Below are positions 48,411 to 57,259 of a stretch of 64,000 nucleotides of DNA, piece by piece. Source of the stretch: Merluccius polli (lineage: Eukaryota > Chordata > Actinopteri > Gadiformes > Merlucciidae); NCBI GenBank assembly GCA_030340625.1, contig JAOPHQ010003695.1, positions 434,001 through 498,000 on the forward strand, in the 5' to 3' direction. Position numbers and translations under genes: made by a program. Position 1 is the first letter of the stretch, and the number at the start of each line of letters is the position of its first letter. The notes beneath the pieces are model-generated. The model did not search any database. It saw only the letters and a program-made list of their open reading frames with translations, and was not told the DNA's origin.

Positions 48411-50348
48411 TCAGTCGTCCCCGACGGCCCCCTCACCCGACACATAGTCCCTCAAGTGTTCGGGCGGCCGGCGCCGCCGGGTAGGCCGCTGAATCCTTCC
48501 GGGAGTGGCAACCGCGTCAGGGGCAGGGGCAGGGGAGCCAGCCCCCTCCTCCTCCGCAACAGCGGGGGCGAGGGGGCGGTACGGCGAGAGCCTGTCCCGA
48601 TGCAGCACTACCACCCGGCCCCGTCCCGGCATCCGCAGTCGGTAGACGACCTCGGACACCACTCCAAGGATCTCCCCAGGCCCCTGCCAGTGGCTCCGCA
48701 GCTTAGGGCAGACCCCCCTCTTTCGCACGGGGCAGTACACCCACACCCTGTCCCCGGGTATGAACGCACGGCCCCTACAGCGTGTGTCATAGCCCCTCTT
48801 CTGCCTCACCCCAGAGGCAGCCTGAGCCTGGCGGGTGTAGTCGTGAACCACCAGCAGGCGATCCCTCAGTCGGCGGAAGTACTCCATCGCCGCACCCCCG
48901 GCAATCTCAGGTTCGGGCGGGGACCCGAACACCAAGTCCACCGGTGTCCGGAGCTCCCGCCCGAACATGAGGGCCGCTGGCGTGCAGTGGCTGGTCTCCT
49001 GCACCGCCGTCCGATAGGACCACAGGACCAGGGGAAGGTGGCGGTCCCAGTCCCGTTGGTGCTGGCTGGTGAGGATGGCGAGCTGGGTGGCCAGGGTGTG
49101 GTTGAACCGCTCCACCAACCCGTCGCTCTGGGGGTGGAGCGGCGTCGTCCTTGTCTTATGCACCCCCAGCCGCCGGCAGACCTCCCCAAAGACCTGGGAC
49201 TCAAAGTTCCGTCCCTGGTCGCTGTGGAGCTCCTCGGGGACCCCGAAACGGGCAAACATCTCCTCCACCAGCTTCTCCGCGGTGGTGGCGGCGCCCTGGT
49301 CCGGCACCGCATACGCCTCGGGCCATTTAGTAAAGTAGTCCATGGCCACGAGGACGTAGCGGTTGCCGGAGTCGGTGACCGGGAATGGCCCCAGGACGTC
49401 GACCCCCACCCGCTCCATCGGTGCTCCCACCAGGTACTGCTGGAGCGGGGCATGGGAACGCTGGCCAGGCCCTTTCTGTGCAGTGCAGGTGTCGCAGCAG
49501 TGGACGTGGAGCTCAACGTCCCGCCGACAGCCTGGCCAGTAGAACCGCCCGCGCAGGCGATGCAGGGTCTTGGAGTTTCCGAAGTGCCCCGCTCCCACCG
49601 AGCCGTGGACCAGCTGCAGTACCTGGGGACGAAGCACACGGGGAACCAACAGCTGGAGGATGTCGCCCTTACCCCGGGGCTCCTGCCACCGGCGGTAGAC
49701 CACCCCGTCGTGGAGCTGGAAGCAACCCCATTGGGAGTGGTAGGCCTTCACCTCAGCCCCCCGCGCCGACACCTCTGGCCAGCTGGGGCGCCGCCCCGCC
49801 TCCAGCCAGTCCCTCACCGCCGCCAAGGTCTCGTCGGCCCGCTGCTGCTGCTCCAACTGGCGCGCCGATAGCGGCAGCCACCCCTCAGCATCACCAGCGG
49901 TCTGGACAGCCCCTGGACTGGCCTGGACAGCCGCCACCACCGGAGGCTCGTCGGCACGCTCCTCCTGCCGCCGGCAGTAGCGACACTCCAGGGCTGCACA
50001 GGGCCGTCGGGAAAGCGCGTCGGCGTTGCTGTGGAGGCCTCCCGCCCGATGCTGGATCTCGAAGTCAAATTCCTGCAGCGCCTCCAGCCAACGAGCCACC
50101 TGGCCCTCAGGGTTCTTAAAACTGAGGAGCCAGGTGAGGGACGCGTGGTCGGTGCGGACCAGGAAGCGCTTTCCATGCAGGTATGGTTTGAAATGCCGCA
50201 CGGCCAGAACCACAGCCAGCAGCTCCCGTCGGGTCACGCAGTAATTGCGCTCCGCCCGACTAAGCGTGCGGCTGAAGTAGGCCACCGCATGCTCCCCATC
50301 CCCCCCCCCCCTGGGAGAGGACCGCACCCACCCCCACGTTGCTGGCAT
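48411..50348 (-). CDS. pol: Gypsy RNase H-integrase ORF (continuation of pol)
   Basis: The true homology starts at about residue 17, just after the 12-base homopolymer. RNase H continues with YFSRTLSRAE, E42 in RRELLAVV, D67 in RTDHASLTWLL and D110 in HSNADALSR. The integrase zinc finger uses H248, H255, C285 and C288. The catalytic DD35E triad is D317, D377 and E413, all present. A GPY/F-like module lies near 553-571 (HWQGPGEILGVV). The C-terminus is Arg/Pro-rich (RPTRRRRPPEHLRDY). The first 16 or so codons are frame-shifted RNase H sequence, so the annotated Met is not a real start. The single frame break could be a mutation or an assembly or sequencing error in the homopolymer. Confidence 0.92.
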   Translation of the reverse strand: MPATWGWVRSSPRGGGDGEHAVAYFSRTLSRAERNYCVTRRELLAVVLAVRHFKPYLHGKRFLVRTDHASLTWLLSFKNPEGQVARWLEALQEFDFEIQHRAGGLHSNADALSRRPCAALECRYCRRQEERADEPPVVAAVQASPGAVQTAGDAEGWLPLSARQLEQQQRADETLAAVRDWLEAGRRPSWPEVSARGAEVKAYHSQWGCFQLHDGVVYRRWQEPRGKGDILQLLVPRVLRPQVLQLVHGSVGAGHFGNSKTLHRLRGRFYWPGCRRDVELHVHCCDTCTAQKGPGQRSHAPLQQYLVGAPMERVGVDVLGPFPVTDSGNRYVLVAMDYFTKWPEAYAVPDQGAATTAEKLVEEMFARFGVPEELHSDQGRNFESQVFGEVCRRLGVHKTRTTPLHPQSDGLVERFNHTLATQLAILTSQHQRDWDRHLPLVLWSYRTAVQETSHCTPAALMFGRELRTPVDLVFGSPPEPEIAGGAAMEYFRRLRDRLLVVHDYTRQAQAASGVRQKRGYDTRCRGRAFIPGDRVWVYCPVRKRGVCPKLRSHWQGPGEILGVVSEVVYRLRMPGRGRVVVLHRDRLSPYRPLAPAVAEEEGAGSPAPAPDAVATPGRIQRPTRRRRPPEHLRDYVSGEGAVGDD

Positions 50349-52938
50349 CGGTGTCGACGATGAAGGGCCGACCCGCGTCGGGGTACGCCAGGACCGGAGC
50401 CTCGGTGAGGACCGCCTGGAGTCGGGCGAAGGCCGTGGCGCAGGCGTCGTCCCAGACGTACGGCCGACCCGCCTCGGTCAGGCGGTGGAGAGGGCTGGCG
50501 ATCGTGGCGAAGTCCCGGACGAACCGGCGGTAGTACCCCGCCAGACCCAGGAAACTCCGCAGTTCGCCGGCGTCGGTGGGGGTTGGCCAGTCCCGGACTG
50601 CTGCCGCCTTGGCCGGGTTCGTGGCTACGCCCCGCTCGCTCACCACGTGTCCCAAGAACAGCGTTTCCCGGGTCAGCAGGGAACACTTGGCAGGGTTCAG
50701 CCGCAACCCGGCCCGGCGGATGGCGGCAAGAACCTCCCGCAGGTTCGCCAGCGCCCCGCTGAAGTCGCGGGCATGGACCAGCAAGTCGTCCAAGTACACC
50801 ACACAACGACTCCGGGGAATGTCTGCCAGTACCATCTCCATCATCCGCTCGAACGTAGCCGGCGCGTTGCACAGTCCGAACGGCATGACACGAAACTGCC
50901 ACAACCCCTGCCCGATGGTGAACGCCGTCTTTGGCCTGGCCTCGGGGTCCAGCTCCACCTGCCAGTAGCCGCTACGTAGGTCCAGGGAGCTGAACCAGCT
51001 AGACCCCCCGATGTAGTCCAGGGCGTCGTCAATGCGAGGGAGCGGGTACGAGTCCTTCCGCGTGACCTCGTTGAGGCGCCGGTAGTCCACGCAGAACCTC
51101 CAGCTGCCGTCCTTCTTCTTCACCAGGACGGCCGGAGCCGCCCAGGGACTGGATGAGGGCTCGATCACCCCCGCGGCAGCCATCTCGCGGACCTTGTCGT
51201 CAGCCGCCTGGCGTTTGGCCAGGGCTAGTCGATGGGGCCGCAGGCGGATGGGCCGAGCAGAGCCGGTGTCGATGGCATGCTGCACCAGCCCGGTCCGCCG
51301 GCAGTCCTCATCCCTAGCAGCAAAAATGTCCCCGTAGTCCTCGAGGACCAGCCGCAGCTGTTCGCTCTGCTGCGCTTCGAGGCCAGCCCCACTGCGCTCC
51401 CAGAGCGCGCGGACGGCCTGGACGGTCTCAGGGGAAGGGGAGGCGGCGGTTACCGGCCCGCTCTTACTGCCAGGCCGCGGCCGGGGCACCCGGTCCGTAA
51501 CCCGGCGATTGCTCGGCCGGCCGCCAGAGCCCCTGGGTTCTCCCCGCCCAGACTGGAGAGCCACGGTCTCGGCGCCGATAGTGATGGCTGCACCAGCCAC
51601 GTCCACCCTGACACTCCAGCGGATCAGCAGGTCCAGGCCGATGATGCATGGGTCCCGGATGTCGGCGAGCCAAAACCCATGCACCAGCTCCTGGTCACCC
51701 ACCTGGACGACCAGCTGCTTCCTCCCCCTCATCCCAGCCTCCTGCCCCATCACGGTCGTCAGGCGACCGCTGGTCGCCGTCCACCCCCCAGAGAGCGCGC
51801 CGGTGGTGCCCGGAAGAACCCCCGGGCGCACCAGGGAGATGGTCGACCCCGTGTCCACCAAGGCCTGGCATGGTCGGCCGTCGAGCTTGCAGTGGAGGTA
51901 GAGGCCCCTGGCGCGGGCAGGCCTGCCAACCAGAGCGCACCGACCATGGAGAGGGGAAAGCGTACGGAGTGGTGGTCCCCTCACTGGGCCACTCCCCCCG
52001 CAGTTTCCCGCCGGCCGAAGGGGTCTAGGCCGTGGGGCTGGGGCAGGGCAGTCACGGGCCAGATGGCCCGGTTCACCGCACCGGAAACAGCGCCGGTCAC
52101 CTCCGGAGGCACGTCGGTCGGGGGGTGGCGGCCGCTGCCGGGGGCGCTTTGTTGGAGTCCAGGCCTGGCAAACCTCCTCCCCGTCTTCCTCCGGCTCGCA
52201 AAGAGCCGCCTGCCGGACGCGAGGCCGGGAGGCACCGGGCGGCTGCAGGCTGGGGTGGTCGGACAGCTCCTGTTCCGCCCGCTCCGCCTCGTCCAGCGCA
52301 GCCCCGAGGGTCGGGGGCCTGGTAAGGCGGACGTGCTGCCCTAGCCGTGGCGGGGCAAGTCCCCGCAGGAAGGCGTGCAGGGCCAGGTCCTCCCTAACCG
52401 CAGCAGGGTAGGCGGGGTACCCCCGCTGGGCGTGCAACAGCACGTCCGCGGCGTAAGCCCCCAAGCGTTCCCCCTCCTGGCGGCGGCGCCCCGCCAGCAA
52501 TTCCCGGCTGTGGTCAGCGGCCACCCGCTGGCCGAACCGCAGGTCCAACGCCCGGGTCAAGGCCTGGAGGCCCCGCTGGGCTGCTGGCCCCAGGTCCATA
52601 AGGACCTGCACCGCCGACCCCTCCAATGCCAGGGCAAGCTGGGTGGCGGACTCGTCCCCATCCCAGCCGTAATGCAGCGCGGCAATCCGGAACTGCGCCA
52701 GGTAGGGTTCCAGCGGCGTCGCCCCGGAGTACTTGGGCAGCCGGGCTCCCTGGGGACGGTGGACTCCGGCCAACCGTGCAATACCCCCGTCGGCCACCGG
52801 GGGGTGCTGCGCACCAGTCGCGCCCGTCGCGACCGGCGACACGCCAGGAGCCGCAACGCCGGGCCATGCCTCCGTCTCCTCCTCCTTGGGACGCGTTGCC
52901 ATAGGCAATCCCCACTCGGGGAAGGTCCGCTTCTCCAT
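50260..52938 (-). CDS. gag-pol: Gypsy Gag-protease-reverse transcriptase ORF (frame lost in RNase H)
   Basis: From the ATG at 52938, the first after the primer-binding site (upstream in-frame codons lie in the LTR and PBS). Residues about 59-227 are a retrotransposon Gag capsid-type domain. A CX2CX4HX4C zinc knuckle (C284, C287, H292, C297) binds RNA. The aspartic protease has DTG at 362-364 and IIGLDLL at 432-438. The RT shows SWRFCVDYRRLN near 610, a catalytic Asp in FSSLDLRSGY (D653) and YLDD at 715-718. RNase H begins at about 860 (DTDASNVGVGAV). Gag and Pol share one frame with no stop between them. The frame shifts at a 12-base C run (50300-50311 on the + strand), after which about 16 non-homologous residues precede the stop. 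The rest continues in the ORF at 48411-50348. Confidence 0.93.
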   Translation of the reverse strand: MEKRTFPEWGLPMATRPKEEETEAWPGVAAPGVSPVATGATGAQHPPVADGGIARLAGVHRPQGARLPKYSGATPLEPYLAQFRIAALHYGWDGDESATQLALALEGSAVQVLMDLGPAAQRGLQALTRALDLRFGQRVAADHSRELLAGRRRQEGERLGAYAADVLLHAQRGYPAYPAAVREDLALHAFLRGLAPPRLGQHVRLTRPPTLGAALDEAERAEQELSDHPSLQPPGASRPRVRQAALCEPEEDGEEVCQAWTPTKRPRQRPPPPDRRASGGDRRCFRCGEPGHLARDCPAPAPRPRPLRPAGNCGGSGPVRGPPLRTLSPLHGRCALVGRPARARGLYLHCKLDGRPCQALVDTGSTISLVRPGVLPGTTGALSGGWTATSGRLTTVMGQEAGMRGRKQLVVQVGDQELVHGFWLADIRDPCIIGLDLLIRWSVRVDVAGAAITIGAETVALQSGRGEPRGSGGRPSNRRVTDRVPRPRPGSKSGPVTAASPSPETVQAVRALWERSGAGLEAQQSEQLRLVLEDYGDIFAARDEDCRRTGLVQHAIDTGSARPIRLRPHRLALAKRQAADDKVREMAAAGVIEPSSSPWAAPAVLVKKKDGSWRFCVDYRRLNEVTRKDSYPLPRIDDALDYIGGSSWFSSLDLRSGYWQVELDPEARPKTAFTIGQGLWQFRVMPFGLCNAPATFERMMEMVLADIPRSRCVVYLDDLLVHARDFSGALANLREVLAAIRRAGLRLNPAKCSLLTRETLFLGHVVSERGVATNPAKAAAVRDWPTPTDAGELRSFLGLAGYYRRFVRDFATIASPLHRLTEAGRPYVWDDACATAFARLQAVLTEAPVLAYPDAGRPFIVDTDASNVGVGAVLSQGGGGWGACGGLLQPHA
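50300..50311. other. 12-C homopolymer at the pol frame break
   Basis: Reading frames change here in the middle of the RNase H glycine codons. A one-base length change in this run is the simplest explanation. I do not see a canonical slippery site plus pseudoknot, so programmed frameshifting is less likely. Confidence 0.8.
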
Positions 52939-52945
52939 GTCCTTT

Positions 52946-52964
52946 AATCCCACTTCTGACACCA
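52946..52964 (-). other. Primer-binding site matching tRNA-Leu
   Basis: Two bases inside the 5' LTR, the minus strand reads TGGTGTCAGAAGTGGGATT. Its complement ends in CCA and, from memory, equals the 3' end of a vertebrate tRNA-Leu (CAA type). The tRNA 3' end would prime minus-strand DNA synthesis. The tRNA identity should be checked against a tRNA list. Confidence 0.75.
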
Positions 52965-52966
52965 AA

Positions 52967-53320
52967 TGTGGCGACGGCAAGGAAGGAGTGAGACAGGAGC
53001 CCAGGTTTTGGTTACGCAACTCCCGTGCCCCATACACCGCACGACCCCGGGAGTTGCCTTTATTTGAACACGCCCACACAGACAGAAACACAGCACACCT
53101 GACGATCATAACAAACACCCTCACTCACGGTCATAACAAAACACTGCATACATGAGAACACACACACAATGACACACAATCAGTACTCCCGCAACCACCA
53201 ATGCCACAGGGATTCTGGGGCGCCGATATAGTCCAAACCCCACCAGGTTGCACCCCCAGAACCCCTTGCGCCCCATAGGGGGCGTGGCCGTGATCGCCAC
53301 ACCTGGCCGCGATCGCCACA
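52967..53320 (-). repeat. 5' LTR of the gypsy element
   Basis: A 354-bp LTR bounded by TGTGGCGA and TCGCCACA, an 8-bp terminal inverted repeat. On the minus strand it carries AATAAA (complement at 53059-53064). Just downstream is a stem of CAACTCCCG with CGGGAGTTG. It differs from the other LTR by one substitution and one inserted base. Confidence 0.96.
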
Positions 53321-53624
53321 GTATATTTCTGGGGAAGTACTGCATAGAGTCAGTATAGTATTTCCACAGTGAAGACACCGTGCCATTTCTCACACAGTAT
53401 TATTTAGCCATTATTTTGGTACTTACTTAGTAGTATTAGGGGTAATATAGGAATTTGAGTTATGTGTCTTATTTTGTTTGTATTTGTTATGTGTCTTATA
53501 ACCCCCACCCCCCCTCTTCCTCTGGGGACAGTCATCGGTCGCCCTCTCATCCTTCTCACAGGGGTCCCTAATTAGGACAGTAAATCAAAGAGGGGTGTGT
53601 GTGTTGTGTGTGCTTGCCAGCCAA

Positions 53625-53627
<3 letters not shown>

Positions 53628-53675
<48 letters not shown>
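53628..53675. repeat. (AC)n microsatellite
   Basis: About 24 uninterrupted AC units. Confidence 0.95.
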
Positions 53676-53678
<3 letters not shown>

Positions 53679-53865
53679 GTAACCTCCTCCCCCCTCACCT
53701 CCTCCACCACTTACCCACCCTCTCTCTCCTTACCTCTCTCTGGTCCTCACTTGGTTAAAGTGCATCTCAGAAGTGTATATACACCCACACACACACTCAC
53801 CTTACATACATTATTTTCACTGGTTTGGCAATTATGTATATTAATAATGCCTAGGTAATGTAGGC

Positions 53866-53870
<5 letters not shown>

Positions 53871-53909
<39 letters not shown>

Positions 53910-53948
53910 AGCTGGTGCCATAAATTATGTGTATGTCTGCTGGTGCTA

Positions 53949-54004
<56 letters not shown>
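53871..54004. repeat. Two (TG)n microsatellites
   Basis: Two TG blocks are separated by about 40 bases containing GCTGGTGCCATAAATTATG; the spacer's CTGGTGC motif occurs twice (GCTGGTGCCA, GCTGGTGCTA), suggesting local duplication. Confidence 0.9.
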
Positions 54005-54010
<6 letters not shown>

Positions 54011-55127
54011 TGCGCCAACACATTCCTCTCCATTTCCCTAATTGCTTATAGAGTATGCGATGGCTCTGTAATTATGACTCTTGTGTGTGAGCTGGGCCCG
54101 TTGTAACATATCTCCTGATAGCGCACTCATGAATCCCACCTCACATTGCAGCAATGGCTGCAATGGCAACTCCAGGCCTTGGAGGGAGAGCTCTAGAGCC
54201 CCTGAGTTAATATTGTTCCCAGCACAAAATATGTAAAACAAAAAAGTGGTTTCTTTGTTTCTTTCTTTTCATGCTTCTGCATCATTCTTGAATCTGATTG
54301 GCTATTTTGTGTCGTGGGATCAATCGTGTGGCACCCTGTGACACCTATTTTCACCAGATTGAACAGTGGTACAAAAGTACTGACAGCTAACCCAATCCAT
54401 TTGTTAGTTTGTATTCAAATTAAACTATTGCTCAAAAGTTTGATTATAATTATGTGTAGGGCCACATTTATTACTATTTTTACTTCTGTCAAATGTAAAG
54501 TTTTCTGAGGTGCTTACTCGGAATTTATTCTGTCTCTCCCTGTCGCTGGGCTTGCCGCTGTCCAGGGTCCTGAAATCTTCATAGCTTTCTTCACACTAAA
54601 AGAAAAGCTTTTCTCAATTTTACTTAAACACATTCTCTCCCTCTGTTAAATATGCGAAGCACTCTCGTCCTTTAGTGCCATCTCTTACAAGTCCTCTCTT
54701 TTACACACACGCACGCACCCACACAGTACTATTATATTTCTTAGCAGGGATCCTCTTTCACTTTCACACTTTTTAGGTGACCCCATCCATTACACTGTTC
54801 CTTGCTCTCTCGAAGGTGTCGTGGCCGACGCTGGCTCAGTTATCTCTCTCTCACGCCACTTCTTTTCCAGATTTATCTCAGCCCACTGGTAACTTATTCA
54901 TGATTTGGGATCGTGCTTGATGAATTTTTCACAGGACAAAGAGACATTTGTATTTTTTTGTTGTTGCTAGGATTCAGGCTGGATGGACAGTTTTTATTTT
55001 TGTCCTCTGCCAGCACCCATCCCCTCCTTCTCTATCATCATCATCCTCTGATGGATTTTGTCCACATTATACAAAGGCTGCTACAACGCTAGCAATCGGT
55101 AGTCCGCTGAGTCATATCACATTTACA

Positions 55128-55372
55128 CATCCATTTTAGCGGAGGCTTTCATCCAAAGGGCCCTTCCAAGGGAGGGCAAAAATAACCATAAAAGCATGGC
55201 GGTACTGACGCCACAGTGACGACGACGACCAAGTTGTCCCGAAACAAAAACACAAATATTACAAGTCTTGTGTGACACATCGAAGGTCTCCCCAGACAAG
55301 GTCAAAAGTGGGATCAAAACGCCAACCACAGCCATCAACTGCCAAATGTACCACGTAGTACTCTGACCCTTA
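55128..55372 (-). mobile_element. SINE, minus strand
   Basis: The complement reads AAGGGTCAGAGTACTACGTGG at the 5' end and a 3' tail TTTGGATGAAAGCCTCCGC-TAAAATGGATG, typical of fish SINE tails. A degraded B-box-like GGCGTTTTGATCCC lies in the 5' half. Confidence 0.55.
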
Positions 55373-56079
55373 TCTCCCCGTTACATTGGGGTCGCTGTGG
55401 TTGGCAGGAGAAGCCAAGTGCTTCGAAACCACACCATGTTTTTGCCTCGTCAGCAGTTTCCCTAAAATAACCATCTCTGTGATTGTAACACCAAGTCAAG
55501 ATGGATGTACTGATCCAATCACATATTGGACTGATATTGATATACACATTATTGATATACATATTATATACACATTTCTCCCTGGTTCCCTCCCACGTTT
55601 AGTCCTACCCCAATCCCTTTGAATGTTTTGGGGTCAGTATGGTGTAGTAGCTAGAGAGCTACTATTATTCCAGACATTTGTGTGTGTGTGTGTGAAATGG
55701 AGTGAATTGAGTTGGAAGAGATGGGCATGTAGTTTTAAATTTTGTGTGCACGCGCTCGGTGAAACAAATACTCAAAGAGAGATGCACCATGAAATGAGTG
55801 CATCTTTAAATACAGGCACACACACAGGCAGACACACATACACACACTGATATGTTCACACACAATGCCATGCACGCACGCACGCACACACACACACACA
55901 CACACACACATTCAGGTCCCCACAAACACACACGCAGAGAGGAGGATGGGGGTGCAGAATGATCCATCACGATGAGCAGTAGGTGTGTGCACGTGTGAGG
56001 AGGTGCACGTGGGACGAGACGGGGGCAGTGAAGGGAGCGTGAAAGAGATGTTCACATTCATCCATCCATCCTCGTCAGC

Positions 56080-56119
<40 letters not shown>

Positions 56120-56236
56120 AACTTACAGATGGGGACACATGCTGATTCACCAACACATTCACCAACTCCTACACACACTCACACACTAAAACACACCAGT
56201 GCACACATATATACATGCATGCAAACACACAGAACG

Positions 56237-56267
<31 letters not shown>

Positions 56268-56387
56268 TCAACACTTTCACAGATGGGGAAAAGGAAACCT
56301 TTAACAATACATTAAGGACATGCACACAAACACACTTCCCTGCGATGTCGATGTATCTGTTGCACAAACAGTTTCAGACACACACAC
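55373..56387. other. Non-coding stretch with CA microsatellites
   Basis: CA runs at 55880-55910, 56082-56118 and 56238-56263. Apparent proteins here are translated CA repeats. Confidence 0.45.
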
Positions 56388-57247
56388 TGTGACGAAGCGG
56401 CGATTGGGACTAACTGCTCCGTCACCCAAGCAATCTAAGTTGTGTGTACATGTGACTCGTAAAGTATGGCACATTGGTGTCTATAATTATGTTTGTAATG
56501 TGTTTATAATGTGTCAATCACAATCAGAGTTGAATCATCATACCCGGAAAACAACACCATTTACCATGTAAATAAACACTAGGAAACAAAGAATGCAATG
56601 ATTTTTGTTTATTGAGTTTAAGGTGCCACATAATTCATTAATAAGGTCATCATTTACATCTTGTATCCTGTGCATTCCAGCAGTATTACTTGTGTTTGCA
56701 TCATGAACAACCTGAAAACCTCTAGAAGTATACCCCCCTCATCTTAATGGGGTACACACCCATTGGGTGGGGTTATTTAAAGGCGTCATTCGCAGCACTT
56801 GTTGGACTAGTCCATTTGTTCGGGGGTTTTTGACACAACATATTTTGTATCTAAGTTTTGCAATTAACAACGGATTAATTGTGTGTGTAAATTATAGTTA
56901 TTGTACTGATGCCTGTACAGGAGGGAATATGTTTTAAGTGTATGGTGGCTGTGTAAGCTGTATATAATATTTAGTAGGAATGGTATTTCCATGTGGGCGG
57001 GGCTAGCTAAAGGTCGAGCCTTTATATACCAGCTGTTTGCGGCGTTAAGAGTGTTAGGATTAGGCTACCTGGATGGTGGTCTAATTGCTCTGTCTAAACA
57101 GAGGGACATTATGTGTCATATTATGCATTACATGTTGTTCAGTTTATTGTATGTCTGTTGCAACTTTAATTAAATGGAGTATAAGCTCAAAGGACTGTTG
57201 GACTCAACTTGCGCTCTTATTGGCCTGGCCCTGTCTACGTTACAACA
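56388..57247 (+). repeat. Possible solo LTR
   Basis: It starts TGTGACGAAGCGG and ends CTACGTTACAACA, giving TG...CA ends. It is flanked by CACAC/ACACAC microsatellite on both sides, so the target duplication cannot be separated from the repeat. A GC box and TATA box sit at 56995-57028, about 220 bases before the end. An ATTAAA signal is at about 57170. That is the U3-R-U5 order expected of an LTR. No internal retroelement sequence adjoins it, so if it is real it is solo. Confidence 0.45.
56995..57028 (+). promoter_or_regulatory. Promoter-like GC box and TATA box in the putative solo LTR
   Basis: GGGCGGGGC at 56995-57003 is followed about 18 bases later by TTTATATA at 57021-57028. The spacing fits a pol II core promoter. 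Activity is not known. Confidence 0.4.
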
Positions 57248-57259
57248 CACACACACACA

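Larger units (their letters stand above)
48039..53320 (-). mobile_element. Ty3/gypsy LTR retrotransposon, nearly intact
   Basis: A complete element of 5.28 kb on the minus strand, with two LTRs, a primer-binding site, a polypurine tract and a gag-pol reading frame. GTAT flanks both sides (48035-48038 and 53321-53324), a 4-bp target duplication. It reverse-transcribes its RNA in a virus-like particle and integrates the DNA (family knowledge). The gene order protease-RT-RNase H-integrase defines Ty3/gypsy. It is much more GC-rich than the surrounding DNA. The two LTRs differ at two positions by eye, so the insertion is young. I see no envelope gene and no chromodomain. Confidence 0.96.
53325..55127. 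other. Non-coding stretch with microsatellite cluster
   Basis: (AC)n at 53628-53675, then (TG)n at 53871-53908 and 53949-54004. The AC and TG blocks are inverted relative to each other. No gene recognised. Confidence 0.45.

Noticed and set aside
48456..49871. A 471-codon open frame on the + strand
   Set aside because: It is antisense to the gypsy integrase region. GC-rich codons keep the opposite strand open, and no domain is recognisable.
50300..50311. Programmed ribosomal frameshift site in pol
   Set aside because: It lies in the middle of RNase H, an odd place for recoding, and no supporting structure was evident. A homopolymer length error or mutation is simpler.
51232..52344. A 370-codon open frame on the + strand
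   Set aside because: Antisense to gypsy Gag-protease. Same explanation.
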